Shown here in pieces: positions 7,872-17,320 of a DNA stretch of 64,000 nucleotides. The stretch comes from Afifellaceae bacterium (GTDB taxonomy: Bacteria; Pseudomonadota; Alphaproteobacteria; Rhizobiales; Afifellaceae), in contig JANQKG010000001.1 of assembly GCA_028281235.1 (NCBI GenBank), forward strand, positions 62,001-126,000. Direction: 5' to 3'. The translations under genes were made by a program, and so were the position numbers. A model generated the notes under the pieces. That model worked only from the letters and a program-made list of their open reading frames with translations. It had not been told where the DNA came from and made no database searches. How positions within the stretch are numbered: the stretch's first letter is position 1; each line of letters starts with the position of its first letter.

Positions 7872-8939
7872 TCAGCCGGCGATACGCTTACCGTCGCTAT
7901 CGAAGAAGCAGACGTCGGCATCGTCGAAGGTGACGTGGCATTTTTCTCCGACCTCCGGCACGGCGGCGTTGCCGCTTTGGCGCACTGTCAGCATCACGCC
8001 ATCGCCGAGCACAAGATGGATCAGCGATTCCGCCCCAAGAATCTCCGAATATTGCAAAGTGCCGCTCAACCGTCCGTCGGCGCCGTCGCACAGCCTGAGA
8101 TGCTCCGGGCGGATGCCGATAGTCGGCCTATTGTTGCCCGCGGCGGCCGGATTCGCCGTCAGCCCTTTTAAGAGGCCATCGTTCCCACCGCCGGGCGCGA
8201 AAGTCGTGGCGGGCAGAAAATTCATCGGCGGCGAGCCGATGAACCCGGCGACGAATGCCGTTCGCGGGTCCTTGTAGACCTCCATCGGCGTGCCGACCTG
8301 ATCGGCCTCCCCGGCATTCATCACGATCATACGGTCGGCCAGCGTCATGGCCTCCACCTGATCATGCGTGACGTAAAGCGACGTGACGCCCAGCTGCCGC
8401 TGCAGCGCCTTGATCTCCAGGCGCATTTGCACGCGCAGCTTGGCGTCGAGATTCGACAGCGGCTCGTCGAAGAGAAAGACTGCCGGACGCCGGACGATCG
8501 CCCGGCCCATGGCCACGCGCTGCCGCTGGCCGCCGGAAAGCTGCCGCGGCTTGCGCGCAAGGAACGGCTCAAGCTCCAGAAGCTTCGCCGTCGCTCTGAC
8601 GCGTTCCTCAATTTCCGGCTTCGGCGTGCGCGCGATCTTCAAGCCGTAGGCCATGTTGTCGAAGACCGACATGTGCGGATAAAGCGCGTAGTTCTGGAAC
8701 ACCATCGCAATATTGCGGTCCATGGGCTCCATGTCGTTGACGCGCTTTCCGTCAATATGGACATCGCCGCTGGTCACCGTTTCCAGGCCGGCGACCATTC
8801 TGAGCAAGGTGGACTTGCCACAGCCGGACGGGCCGACGATCACGATGAACTCGCGGTCTTCGATGTCGATATCGACGCCGTGGATGACCTCCGTCCTGGC
8901 GAAGGATTTGCGCACCGATTTCAAGCTGATCGTGGCCAT
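7872..8939 (-). CDS. ugpC: sn-glycerol-3-phosphate ABC transporter ATP-binding protein
   Basis: A 355-residue ATPase of the MalK/UgpC family. It has Walker [10 protein letters not shown] (36-44), a Q-loop ([11 protein letters not shown], about 80-90), signature LSGGQ (134-138), Walker B VFLFDEP (154-160) and a switch His ([15 protein letters not shown]). The last 110 residues form the OB-like regulatory domain (GIRPEHLRL). It would power import by the UgpA/UgpE permease pair. It is the last gene of ugpB-ugpA-ugpE-ugpC, 27 bases after ugpE, with AGGGA upstream of its ATG. Substrate assignment rests on the whole operon; other sugar-phosphate or glycerophosphodiester substrates remain possible. 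Confidence 0.92.
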   Translation of the reverse strand: MATISLKSVRKSFARTEVIHGVDIDIEDREFIVIVGPSGCGKSTLLRMVAGLETVTSGDVHIDGKRVNDMEPMDRNIAMVFQNYALYPHMSVFDNMAYGLKIARTPKPEIEERVRATAKLLELEPFLARKPRQLSGGQRQRVAMGRAIVRRPAVFLFDEPLSNLDAKLRVQMRLEIKALQRQLGVTSLYVTHDQVEAMTLADRMIVMNAGEADQVGTPMEVYKDPRTAFVAGFIGSPPMNFLPATTFAPGGGNDGLLKGLTANPAAAGNNRPTIGIRPEHLRLCDGADGRLSGTLQYSEILGAESLIHLVLGDGVMLTVRQSGNAAVPEVGEKCHVTFDDADVCFFDSDGKRIAG

Positions 8940-8966
8940 TTATGTCCCTGTCACGTTCTGCTCACG

Positions 8967-9812
8967 TCACTTCTCGCTTTCAATCAGGCCCTTCACGAAG
9001 AGCCTCTGCATGGCGATCACCACCAGGACCGGCGGCAGCGTCGCCAGGATCGCGGTCGCCATGATCACCGGCCAGTTGGCGAAGTCGTCGCCGCTGGGGA
9101 ACATCTGCTTGATGCCCATCACGATCGTGTTCATCTCAGGATCGGTGGTGATGAGAAGCGGCCACAGATATTGGTTCCAGCCATAGATGAAGAGGATGAC
9201 GAAGAGCGCGGCAATGTTGGTGCGCGACATCGGCAGAAGGATATCGATGAAGAACCGCATGGGTCTCGCGCCATCGACGCGCGCGGCCTCCGCCAATTCG
9301 TCGGGCACAGTGAGGAAGAACTGGCGGAACAGGAAGGTTGCGGTGGCTGAAGCAATCAGCGGCAGGATCAGTCCTGAGTACGAGTTCAGGAGGCCGAAAT
9401 TCGCCGCCACCTCGTAGGTCGGCACGATGCGCACCTCCACCGGCAGCATCAGGGTCAGGAAGATCAGCCAGAAGAAGACGTGACGCAGCGGGAAGCGGAA
9501 ATAGACAATGGCGAAGGCGGAGAGGATCGAGATCACGATCTTGCCGAGCGCAATGCCCATCGCCATGATCATCGAATTGACCAGCATGCGCCAGACCGGC
9601 GCGTTGATGCCGGAGACGAGCGCCTCGCGATAGTTCTCGATGAAATGCCCGCCGGGAAGGACCGGCATGGGCGGGCGGATGATGTCGCCCTGCGTGACGG
9701 TTGAGGCAACGAAGGCGAGATAGATCGGGAAGCCGATCACGGCGACCCCAAGGATCAGGCCGGCATGCGTGAGCCACAGGCCGGCGGCGCGCTTTTCCAC
9801 CATCCCCGACAT
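8967..9812 (-). CDS. ugpE: sn-glycerol-3-phosphate ABC transporter permease
   Basis: A 281-residue inner-membrane permease with six predicted TM segments, starting at about residues 13-34 ([20 protein letters not shown]). The EAA loop reads [20 protein letters not shown], the site that docks the ATPase. The C-terminal segment [17 protein letters not shown] is typical of UgpE/MalG-type permeases. The ATG at 9812 shares one base with the ugpA stop (TGATG), indicating translational coupling. An in-frame TTG at 9815 is possible. Confidence 0.92.
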   Translation of the reverse strand: MSGMVEKRAAGLWLTHAGLILGVAVIGFPIYLAFVASTVTQGDIIRPPMPVLPGGHFIENYREALVSGINAPVWRMLVNSMIMAMGIALGKIVISILSAFAIVYFRFPLRHVFFWLIFLTLMLPVEVRIVPTYEVAANFGLLNSYSGLILPLIASATATFLFRQFFLTVPDELAEAARVDGARPMRFFIDILLPMSRTNIAALFVILFIYGWNQYLWPLLITTDPEMNTIVMGIKQMFPSGDDFANWPVIMATAILATLPPVLVVIAMQRLFVKGLIESEK

Positions 9813-10693
9813 CAATAATGCACCCGGCGCTCAATGTAGCGGAACTGGATGACGGTGAGCGCGCCGACGACCAGGAGAAGGATGACGGATTGGGCGGCGG
9901 ACGAGCCAAGGTCCTGTCCGACGAAGCCATCGGAATAGACCTTGTAGACGAGGATCGTCGTCGCCTGCTGCGGGCCGCCTGATGTGATGGTGTGGATGAC
10001 GCCGAACGTCTCGAAGAAGGCATAGACGACGTTCACGACGAGCAGGAAGAACGTCACTGGCGACAGGAGCGGAAAGACGATCGTCCAGAACCGCCGCCAG
10101 AAATGCGCGCCGTCGATCGCGGCGGCTTCAATCACGCTTTTCGGGATGGCCTGAAGGCCGGCGAGGAAGAACAGAAAGTTGTAACTGATGCGGCTCCACG
10201 ATGAGGCAACGACCACCAGGCCCATCGCTTCGTTCGGATTGAGCACGTGGTTCCAGTCATAGCCCAGAACGCCGAGATACCAGCTCACCAGCCCGACATT
10301 CGGGCTGAACATGAAGAGCCACAGCACACCGGCAACGGCCGGCGCCACGGCATAGGGCCAGATCAGGAGCGTGCGATAGGCGCCGGACCCTTTGATGATC
10401 CGGTCGGCCATGATTGCGAGCCACAAAGCCAGCGCCATGGAGACGATCGTCACCAATCCGGAGAACACGGCCGTCGTCTTGAACGACGCGAGATAGAACG
10501 GGTCGGTCAGCAAAAAGCTGAAATTGCCGAACCCGACAAACAGCGCTTTCAGGCCGAACGGATCAGGAATGAAGGCTGATTGATAGATCGCCTGGGCGGC
10601 CGGCCAGAAGAAGAAGACGGCCGTGACCGCGACCTGCGGCAGAAGCAAGAGATAAGGCAGCGTCCAGCCGCCGAACGTGACCCGCTTATCCAT
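9812..10693 (-). CDS. ugpA: sn-glycerol-3-phosphate ABC transporter permease
   Basis: A 293-residue permease with about six TM helices, the first at [19 protein letters not shown]. The EAA motif is [20 protein letters not shown], and [20 protein letters not shown] is a stretch conserved in UgpA. It pairs with UgpE. The gene begins 49 bases after ugpB, beyond a strong stem-loop that probably lowers permease expression relative to the binding protein. It overlaps ugpE by one base at its stop. Confidence 0.92.
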   Translation of the reverse strand: MDKRVTFGGWTLPYLLLLPQVAVTAVFFFWPAAQAIYQSAFIPDPFGLKALFVGFGNFSFLLTDPFYLASFKTTAVFSGLVTIVSMALALWLAIMADRIIKGSGAYRTLLIWPYAVAPAVAGVLWLFMFSPNVGLVSWYLGVLGYDWNHVLNPNEAMGLVVVASSWSRISYNFLFFLAGLQAIPKSVIEAAAIDGAHFWRRFWTIVFPLLSPVTFFLLVVNVVYAFFETFGVIHTITSGGPQQATTILVYKVYSDGFVGQDLGSSAAQSVILLLVVGALTVIQFRYIERRVHY

Positions 10694-10705
10694 CCGCCGC
10701 GAAAT

Positions 10706-10729
10706 GTCCGGGGGCCGAGGCCCCCGGAC
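10706..10729 (-). terminator. Intercistronic stem-loop between ugpB and ugpA
   Basis: A perfect 11-bp inverted repeat (arms GTCCGGGGGCC and GGCCCCCGGAC with a two-base centre) lies in the short gap between the binding-protein and permease genes. There is no T-run, so it more likely protects the 3' end of the ugpB message or partly attenuates transcription than terminates it fully. This is a common device in ABC operons that need excess binding protein. Confidence 0.75.
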
Positions 10730-10742
10730 CGTTCATCAGATC

Positions 10743-12050
10743 CTAGCGATTGGCTTGCTCGAAGCGACGCAGCAATTGATTGCCGCGCTCAACAGCGCTG
10801 TCGAGCGCCTCCTGGGCGCTCTTGTCGCCTGACCAGACCGCCTCTAGCTCTTCGTCGATGATGCCGCGAATCTGGTCGAAGCTGCCGAGCCTGAGGCCCT
10901 TGGAATTGGCCGTCGGCTGCTTTGCTGTCATCTGGATCACGGCGATGTCGGTGCCGGGATTGGCTTCATAGAAGCCCTGCTCGCGGGTCAGGTCGCCGGC
11001 AGCCGCCGTGATCGGCAGATAGCCCGTGTCCTGATGCCATTTGGCCTGAATTTCCGATGAGGAAATGAAATTCATGAACGCCGCCGCGCCGGCATATTCC
11101 TCCGCCTCATGACCGGCCATCACCCACAAGGAGGCGCCGCCGATGATCGTGTTCTGCGGCGCGCCGTCGACGCCATCCCAGTAGGGCAGCGGACGCACTT
11201 CGAAATCGAACTCCGCCTCGGCATTGATGCCGGCATAGCCCGCGGAGCTTTCGGTGAAGAGCGCGCATTCGCCGCCGCGGAAGTTGGCACCGCCCTCGTT
11301 GCGACGGCCGGCATAGAAGAACTTTCCGTCCTTGGCCCAGTCACCCATGGTCTGGATGTGCTTGACCTGCGTTGCGCCGTTGAAGGCCAGTTCCGTGTCG
11401 AGGCCGGCAAAGCCGTTGTCCTTCGTCGCGAACGGCACGTTGTGGTAGGCGGAGAAGTTTTCCAGATGGACCCAACTCTGCCACGCCGTGGTCAGCGGGC
11501 ACTCATGGCCGGCTGCCTTAAGCGCGTCGAGCACGTCGCCGACTTTCTGCCAGGTCGACAGGTCCGTATCGGGATCGATACCGGCTCCCTCCAGCGCATC
11601 GCGGTTCACCCAAAGGACCGGCGTCGACGAATTGTAGGGCATCGACAGCATTTCGCCGCCGGTGGTGGTGTAGTAGCCCTTGACCGAGCCGATGAACGCA
11701 TCCGGATCGAAATCAGCGCCGGAATCGGCCATGAGCTGGTAGACCGGCGTGACCGCGCCCTCGGCGGCCATCATCGTTGCGGTGCCGACTTCGAACACCA
11801 TCAGGATGTGAGGCTGCTCACCGGCGCGGAAGGCGGCGATGCCGGCGTTCAACGTCTCCGAATAGTTGCCCTTGTGCGAGGCGACGACTTTGTAATCACT
11901 CTGGGAGGCGTTGAACTTTTCCACCTGCTCGGCGACCAATTCGCCAAGTCGCCCGGTAAAAGCGTGCCACCATTCGATCTCAGTCGTGGCCTGGGCCGTT
12001 CCTACCAATACAGTGCTGGCTAGGGCGGCGGCTGATAGCTTCTTCAACAT
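10743..12050 (-). CDS. ugpB: sn-glycerol-3-phosphate ABC transporter substrate-binding protein
   Basis: A 435-residue periplasmic binding protein. The ATG at 12050 is preceded by AGGAGG and opens a clean signal peptide (MLKKLSAAALASTVLVGTAQA). The mature start TTEIEWWHAFTGRLGELVAE is typical of UgpB. Later landmarks are YNSSTPVLWVNRDALEGAG, GGASLWVMAGHEAEEYAGAA and WHQDTGYLPIT. It captures glycerol-3-phosphate or glycerophosphodiesters and delivers them to UgpAE. The frame runs to 12293, but that extension has low-complexity coding and no ribosome site. It heads the ugpBAEC operon, with a Pho-box-like site 93 bases upstream. Confidence 0.93.
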   Translation of the reverse strand: MLKKLSAAALASTVLVGTAQATTEIEWWHAFTGRLGELVAEQVEKFNASQSDYKVVASHKGNYSETLNAGIAAFRAGEQPHILMVFEVGTATMMAAEGAVTPVYQLMADSGADFDPDAFIGSVKGYYTTTGGEMLSMPYNSSTPVLWVNRDALEGAGIDPDTDLSTWQKVGDVLDALKAAGHECPLTTAWQSWVHLENFSAYHNVPFATKDNGFAGLDTELAFNGATQVKHIQTMGDWAKDGKFFYAGRRNEGGANFRGGECALFTESSAGYAGINAEAEFDFEVRPLPYWDGVDGAPQNTIIGGASLWVMAGHEAEEYAGAAAFMNFISSSEIQAKWHQDTGYLPITAAAGDLTREQGFYEANPGTDIAVIQMTAKQPTANSKGLRLGSFDQIRGIIDEELEAVWSGDKSAQEALDSAVERGNQLLRRFEQANR

Positions 12051-12142
12051 TACGATCCTCCTCTGACGACGACCCCGTTTCATCGGAATCCTTTGCGGGG
12101 AGCCTAGGAAACGCCGGTCTGCGTGGCAATAGCGCGGCGACC

Positions 12143-12160
12143 ATGACAGCCAGACAACAG
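12143..12160 (-). promoter_or_regulatory. Pho-box-like direct repeat upstream of ugpB
   Basis: Read on the minus strand, CTGTTGT-CTGG-CTGTCAT gives two 7-base half sites separated by four bases, the 11-base periodicity of PhoB boxes (consensus CTGTCAT repeats). One half is perfect and the other has two mismatches. It lies 93 bases before ugpB, and ugp operons are classic PhoB targets. The remainder of the 299-base gap between ugpB and the divergent ATP-grasp gene shows nothing else I recognise. Confidence 0.6.
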
Positions 12161-12349
12161 GGGCCACGAGGCTTCGTGGACATTTGGCCGCGCAGGTCCC
12201 CGCCTGCTCGATTCGCCTCGGTCGAAGGGCTCGGCGGGCTCGCCGGCAGATAGGCCTGGACAAAAGGCCGCTTCGGGCTCCAGGCTCGGTCATCGGCGTT
12301 GCGCGTCCGATGGCGACGCCCGTTCGAAGGTGAGTTGATCGCTAAACCG

Positions 12350-13804
12350 ATGCCCGCGCGAAGCGACACAGAGACCACGCATCTTTTTGCGGATTACGAT
12401 CCGGGCGAGTGGTTCTGCGAGTTGCGCGGGCGCGGGCGCGCCGCTCATACGCGCGACATTCAAAAGCGCCTCGGCGCGCTTGACCGCGCGGCGCTGCGCA
12501 AACGCGCCAGGGACGCGGCGAAAGAGCTCTTCAACCTCGGCATCACCTTCACGGTCTATTCCGAGCGCGAAGCCATCGACCGCATCCTGCCCTTCGACGT
12601 GATCCCGCGGATTCTGACGCCGAACGATTGGCAACAGATTGAAAGCGGCACGAAGCAACGCGTGGCGGCGCTCAATCAGTTCCTCCACGACATCTATCAC
12701 GACGAAAAGATCCTCAAGGACGGAATCGTGCCGGAGGATTTGGTGAAGACGAACGCCAATTATCGCGAAGCGATGAAGGGTTTTCGTGTTCCTCAGGGTA
12801 CGTATGTTCATGTGTGCGGAACCGACCTCGTGCGCGACGAGAAGGGACGCTTTCGCGTGCTTGAGGACAATGCGCGCACGCCGTCGGGCGTCTCCTACGT
12901 GATCGAGAACCGCCATTTGATGATGCGCGCGTTCCCGGACCTCGCCGACGGCATACCGATCGCCGACGTCGACGAATACGGCTCGCATCTGATGCGCACC
13001 ATGCAGGACGTTTCTCCCGCCGGCGTCACCGACCCCACCGTCGTGCTCCTGTCGCCGGGCGTCTTCAACTCAGCCTATTTCGAGCACGTCTTCCTGGCGC
13101 GCGAGATGGGCGCGCAATTGGTGGAAGGGCGCGACCTTATCGTGGAGAACGACAAGGTCTTCATGCGCACGACATCCGGGCGCGAGCGGCTGCATGTGAT
13201 CTATCGCCGGATCGACGACGATTTTCTCGACCCGAAAGTCTTCCGGCCTGACAGCCTGCTTGGCGTTCCCGGGCTCTTCGATGCCTACCGCAGGGGCAAC
13301 GTGACCTTGGCGAATGCGGTCGGCACCGGGGTCGCCGACGACAAGGCGGTCTACGCCTATATGCCGCGGATCATAAAATACTATCTCGGCGAAGACCCGA
13401 TCCTGGAGAACGTGCCCACCTATATCTGTCGCGAGGCGGACGGGCTGCAATATACGCTCGACAATCTGGAGAGCCTTGTCGTCAAGCCGGTGGGGGAGTC
13501 CGGCGGCTATGGTGTCGTCATCGGTCCGCGGGCGACCAAGCGCGAGCTCCGCGACCTGCGAGCCAAACTGAAGAGGAACCCGAAGAACTTCATCGCGCAG
13601 CCCATGGTGCGCCTGTCGGTCTCACCGACCCTGGTCGGCCGCGCCATCGAGCCGCGTCACGTCGACCTGCGACCGTTCACGCTGACCGGCAAGTCGAGCT
13701 GGGTGCTGCCGGGCGGGCTGACGCGCGTGGCGCTCAAGCGCGGGTCGCTGATCGTCAATTCATCGCAGGGCGGCGGCTCAAAGGATACTTGGGTCCTTGG
13801 CTAG
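12350..13804 (+). CDS. Circularly permuted type 2 ATP-grasp protein
   Basis: A 484-residue protein of the DUF404/DUF407 circularly permuted ATP-grasp family. Landmarks are RILTPNDWQQIESGTKQRV, QGTYVHVCGTDLVRD, FRVLEDNARTPSGVSYVIEN, an ATP-grasp loop LVVKPVGESGGYGVVIG near the C-terminus, and DLRPFTLTGKSSWVLPGGLTRVA. The family is predicted to form peptide-like (carboxylate-amine) bonds on an unknown substrate. I chose the ATG at 12350 (family starts are similar); an upstream TTG at 12299 extends it by 17 residues. It is the first of three co-oriented genes with the alpha-E and transglutaminase-like proteins, a conserved cassette. Confidence 0.9.
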   Translation: MPARSDTETTHLFADYDPGEWFCELRGRGRAAHTRDIQKRLGALDRAALRKRARDAAKELFNLGITFTVYSEREAIDRILPFDVIPRILTPNDWQQIESGTKQRVAALNQFLHDIYHDEKILKDGIVPEDLVKTNANYREAMKGFRVPQGTYVHVCGTDLVRDEKGRFRVLEDNARTPSGVSYVIENRHLMMRAFPDLADGIPIADVDEYGSHLMRTMQDVSPAGVTDPTVVLLSPGVFNSAYFEHVFLAREMGAQLVEGRDLIVENDKVFMRTTSGRERLHVIYRRIDDDFLDPKVFRPDSLLGVPGLFDAYRRGNVTLANAVGTGVADDKAVYAYMPRIIKYYLGEDPILENVPTYICREADGLQYTLDNLESLVVKPVGESGGYGVVIGPRATKRELRDLRAKLKRNPKNFIAQPMVRLSVSPTLVGRAIEPRHVDLRPFTLTGKSSWVLPGGLTRVALKRGSLIVNSSQGGGSKDTWVLG

Positions 13805-14738
13805 CCTCGTCGCCCGCTTCGCAGCGAACATCTATTGGCTCGGGCGCTATCTTGAGCGCGCGGAGAATGTCGCCCGCATCCTCGCGATCAACGAGACCTA
13901 TGCGCGCGACAATCCGGGCGGACCGAGCTGGCAGCGTGTCCTCGATCTCCATGCCGATTCGAAGCGTTTCCTAGAGCTTCACGGCGAGCCCACGCCGGAA
14001 ACGGTGCTGGCGTTCTATCTGATCGATCGCGACAATCCCTCGTCGATCGTCTGCTGCGCCCGGTCGGCGCGGGAAAACGCCCGCTCCGTGCGCCACCTCA
14101 TCAGCACGGAAATGTGGACGCATCTGAATGTCTTCTATACGGGCCTTTCGGCGCTTCAGAAGCGCGACGTGACGGTCAACACGCTGTCGAAAATCGCCCA
14201 TAGCGTTGTGACGGGTTGCCAGGATTTCGAAGGCGTCGCGGAGGGCACGTTCCTCAGGGCGGAGCCATGGTGCTTCTACCAGCTCGGCAAATATATCGAG
14301 CGAGCCGACCAGACCACGCGCATCCTCGACATGGGCTACGACCGGCTGACGCCCGCCGGCGACGACGCCGTCGCCTGGGTGCATTGGAACGTGCTGCTGC
14401 GCTCCGTCTCCGGCTACCACGCCTATCGCAGCCGGCACCCCGGCGCGTCACGGCCGCAGGACATTGCCGCCTTCCTGCTTTATGACGACGAGTTCCCGCG
14501 GGCGGTCAAGCTCTGCGTGGGTCACATCACCATGCGGTTGCGCGACCTGGAACACCGGCACGGAAGCGAGCTGTCGGCCGCCCTTGAGACGGAGCGCCGC
14601 CGGCTTGAGTTCCTGGTCGGGACGGGACCCGGCAGAACGCTCACGCCCAGACGGCTTCATCGCTATCTGGACAACGTCCAGCAGCATCTGGCGCGCGTTT
14701 CCGACGCCATCGGCGCGTGCTATTTCGCCGGCGAGTAA
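13797..14738 (+). CDS. Alpha-E domain-containing protein (DUF403)
   Basis: A 313-residue all-helical protein. The start LVARFAANIYWLGRYLERAENVARIL matches the family's conserved 'A.n.YWlgRY.ERaEn.aR'; DQTTRILDMGYDRLTP and VLLRSVSGYHAYR are further landmarks. The start is a TTG eight bases before the end of the ATP-grasp frame, with AAGGA eight bases upstream, so the genes are translationally coupled. Biochemical function is unknown; the family almost always accompanies this ATP-grasp type, suggesting a complex. Confidence 0.9.
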   Translation: MASLVARFAANIYWLGRYLERAENVARILAINETYARDNPGGPSWQRVLDLHADSKRFLELHGEPTPETVLAFYLIDRDNPSSIVCCARSARENARSVRHLISTEMWTHLNVFYTGLSALQKRDVTVNTLSKIAHSVVTGCQDFEGVAEGTFLRAEPWCFYQLGKYIERADQTTRILDMGYDRLTPAGDDAVAWVHWNVLLRSVSGYHAYRSRHPGASRPQDIAAFLLYDDEFPRAVKLCVGHITMRLRDLEHRHGSELSAALETERRRLEFLVGTGPGRTLTPRRLHRYLDNVQQHLARVSDAIGACYFAGE

Positions 14739-14768
14739 GTCCAGGATCGCTCGTTAGGAGGCACGGAC

Positions 14769-15668
14769 GTGCAAAGATTGCGGGTCACACATACGACAAG
14801 CTACGCCTACCGGAAGAGCGTCCAGTTCGGCGATCACAGGCTGATGCTCAGGCCGCGCGACAGCCACGATCTGCGTCTCCTGAACGCGACCTTGTCGATT
14901 GAACCCGCGGCAGATGTTCGCTGGCTTCACGACGTCTTCAGCAATTCCGTGGCCGTCGCCGCCTTCACCGAACCGTCGGATGTTCTGCGCGTCTCTTCGG
15001 AGATCGTCATCGATCGCTACCCCGCGTCGGCGATCGAATTCGGCGTGGAGACTTATGCGAAGAAGATTCCGTTCAGCTATCCGGCCCGGGAGATACCGGA
15101 TCTCGGACGAACCATCGAACGCCACTTCTCCGACCCCGACCGCCTGATCACGGAATGGACCCGGGCGCTGCTCGAAGAGCCGGAGGTCCAGGGGCAGACG
15201 GAAGCGTTCCTGGTCGCCATGTCGCGGCGCATCAAGGACAGCTTCACCTACGTCACCCGCCATGAGCCGGGCGTTCAGTCGCCGGTGGAAACGCTGCAAC
15301 TCGGCAGCGGAACGTGCCGCGACTATGCGGCCTTCATGATGGAGGCAGTGCGCAGTGTCGGCCTCGCATCGCGGTTTGTCAGCGGCTATCTGTACGACCC
15401 GGCGGTCGACGGGGTCGAGGCGCAGGTCTCAGGCGCCGGAGCGACGCATGCCTGGGTGCAGGTCTATCTGCCGGGCGCCGGATGGATTGAGTTCGACCCG
15501 ACCAATGGCGGCGCCGGCGGACACAATCTGGTGCCCATCGCGGTGGCGCGGGAGCCGGCGCAGGCCGTTCCGATCTCCGGCACGTTCTCCGGCGACGCGG
15601 AGGATTTCATCGGCATGGATGTCGACGTGAACGTGACGTCGCTCAACACGTTCGACAACGTCGCGTAG
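14769..15668 (+). CDS. Transglutaminase-like cysteine peptidase family protein
   Basis: A 299-residue protein with an N-terminal beta domain (RLRVTHTTSYAYRKSVQFGDH) and a transglutaminase core. The catalytic Cys lies in GSGTCRDYAAFMMEAVRSVG, the His in GATHAWVQVYLPGAGW and the Asp in IEFDPTNG. The GTG start has TAGGAGG just upstream, 30 bases after the alpha-E gene. By analogy with the cassette elsewhere, it may act as a peptidase or transpeptidase on the product of the ATP-grasp enzyme; this is inference. A 7-bp hairpin follows the stop by 28 bases. Confidence 0.9.
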   Translation: MQRLRVTHTTSYAYRKSVQFGDHRLMLRPRDSHDLRLLNATLSIEPAADVRWLHDVFSNSVAVAAFTEPSDVLRVSSEIVIDRYPASAIEFGVETYAKKIPFSYPAREIPDLGRTIERHFSDPDRLITEWTRALLEEPEVQGQTEAFLVAMSRRIKDSFTYVTRHEPGVQSPVETLQLGSGTCRDYAAFMMEAVRSVGLASRFVSGYLYDPAVDGVEAQVSGAGATHAWVQVYLPGAGWIEFDPTNGGAGGHNLVPIAVAREPAQAVPISGTFSGDAEDFIGMDVDVNVTSLNTFDNVA

Positions 15669-15689
15669 AGGTTGGCGACACGGCACAGC

Positions 15690-15955
15690 GCTTAACCTCC
15701 CCCTTGAGGGGAGGCTAAGGCCAACAACGCCGCACCACGCGTTCCCCATGCCCGTCGTCATGCCCGGATATGATCCGGGCATCCATTCCGTAGCGTCGAT
15801 GGTGACGGCATGGATTGCCGGGTCAAGCCCGGCAATGACGACAGTAGACAGGCGGCGATGATGGGCGAGCTTGCACTGCACCAATCCACCCCGAAGTCGG
15901 CTCGCAAGGCTCACCGATTTCGAGCCTCCCTCAAGGGGAGAGTCAGGCCGTGCCT
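15690..15955. repeat. Composite palindromic repeat element in a 306-base gap
   Basis: The gap between the transglutaminase and di-heme genes is built of nested inverted repeats. An outer pair carries CCTCCCC-CTTGA-GGGGAGG (15696-15714, a 7-bp hairpin) on the left and CTCCC-TCAAG-GGGAG (about 15925-15940) on the right. Between them lie two longer hairpins: ATGCCCGGAT-ATG-ATCCGGGCAT (15760-15782) and ATTGCCGGG-TCAAG-CCCGGCAAT (15814-15836). These two are flanked by GTCGTCA and TGACGAC. The same double-hairpin core recurs reversed at 23552-23653, so it is a dispersed REP-like element. The left hairpin may also terminate the upstream operon. Confidence 0.8.
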
Positions 15956-15974
15956 GGAGCCGCGCCGGCCTCTG

Positions 15975-17186
15975 TCATAATGCGCTGACGAAAGCCGCAA
16001 GGCTGTCGCGCTCCGCTTCACTGAGCGCCCCATAGCGCGCCCGCGCGGCCGCCGCTTCGCCTGCATGCGCGCGGATCGCCGCGTCAATCGTCGCAGCGCG
16101 GCCGTCATGCAGGTAGCGTCGCCCGCCTATGGGCTGCATCGCTACAAGGGGTGCCGTTCGCCATTCCGACGATGCGACACCGGGGGCGCCGACGCCGTCG
16201 TCCAGATCCGGCCCCATGTCGTGGAGCAGCAGATCGGTGAACGAAGCGACGGTCTGGCCGTCTTGCGTCCTAAGGCGCGGCACGTGGCAAGCGGCGCAGC
16301 CGATTTCGGTGAAGAGCCGCGCGCCCGCTGTTTCATCGGATGGCGGTTCACGCAGCGGGAGGCTTTCAAGATAAGCGGCGACGGATACGATCGCCGCTTC
16401 GGTGATCTCATGGTCGCCGGGGCTTGAGGCCGATTGCGCCGAGGCGAGACAGGCCGTCTGGCGTGGCGTGCAATCGCCCTGCAGGCGCGGCCGCCGAGTG
16501 CTTGAGAGCCCCATATCCAATGCGAAAGCATCGGCGATCTGCTCTTTGAGCGTGGCGATCTCCGCCTTCCATCCGTAGCGGCCAAGAACCTCGCCGGAAT
16601 CGGTAACAATCATCGCCGCCCGACCGGAGATGCCGTCGCCATCGCGGTCGTCAGGATCGGCGCGCGCCATCACGGCGGCCGTGTCGATTCGCTCCAGCGC
16701 CGCGCGGCCGAGCAGGGCCGGTGCCAGGCGCGGCGATTGGCGCGTCTCGTCGCCAAGTGCGCCGTGAGCCAGATGAAGCGATAGTACATAGCCGCGCAGC
16801 GCATCGGCCGATGCGGTGAGCACCGCGCGTCCTTCAGGCGTCAGCCCGGCAGCGGCCTGGCTCTGCAGCGCGTGCCCGTAGAACGGGTCGGGGTTCCCTG
16901 CCCCGTCTGCAAAGCGCAGCACCAGGCCGCGGCTGGCGATGCGGCGCTCCGGCGCTTCGGTGAAGCGTCCCGAAAGCGCCGGCCCCGCGTGGCAGCCGGC
17001 ACAGCTTCGCGCCGCATAGAGCGGCCCCAGCCCGCCTGAGGCATCGGCAGAGCCCGGCGCGGTGACCCAATCGCGCTCAAAGAGCGCCCTACCCAGGGCG
17101 GCGGTGCCCTCTTCCGCCGCGGACGCCGCCTGGGTGGCGACAAGCGCGAAGGCCAGCAGGCCGGCGATGGCGTGTGCCTTCAACAT
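15975..17186 (-). CDS. Di-heme oxidoreductase-like c-type cytochrome (DUF1111 family)
   Basis: A 403-residue periplasmic protein with a signal peptide (AGLLAFALVATQAASA) and two CxxCH heme sites: RSCAGCHAGPALSGRF (about residue 60) and IGCAACHVPRLRTQDG (about 297). HDMGPDLDDGVG and WRTAPLVAMQPIGGRRYLHDGRA are hallmarks of the DUF1111 'thiol oxidoreductase' family, distantly related to MauG and cytochrome c peroxidases. The physiological substrate is not established; relatives often sit beside imelysin/iron-uptake genes, but none is present here. It stands alone between a repeat element and the divergent ppk2 gene. Confidence 0.88.
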   Translation of the reverse strand: MLKAHAIAGLLAFALVATQAASAAEEGTAALGRALFERDWVTAPGSADASGGLGPLYAARSCAGCHAGPALSGRFTEAPERRIASRGLVLRFADGAGNPDPFYGHALQSQAAAGLTPEGRAVLTASADALRGYVLSLHLAHGALGDETRQSPRLAPALLGRAALERIDTAAVMARADPDDRDGDGISGRAAMIVTDSGEVLGRYGWKAEIATLKEQIADAFALDMGLSSTRRPRLQGDCTPRQTACLASAQSASSPGDHEITEAAIVSVAAYLESLPLREPPSDETAGARLFTEIGCAACHVPRLRTQDGQTVASFTDLLLHDMGPDLDDGVGAPGVASSEWRTAPLVAMQPIGGRRYLHDGRAATIDAAIRAHAGEAAAARARYGALSEAERDSLAAFVSAL

Positions 17187-17320
17187 GATGCCGTGGAAGC
17201 GGACAAACGCGGCGGATTGACGGCCGGGCCATTACGGCCCGCGATCATGGCCCCGCCGCGGATGCATCCGCCGACCAACAAGTGGTTCACCGCCGGCCGC
17301 CGGGTCACTATGCTTGCCGC

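Noticed and set aside
8364..9350. Open frame on the plus strand (328 codons)
   Set aside because: Antisense to ugpC and ugpE, no domain and His/Asp/Arg-rich.
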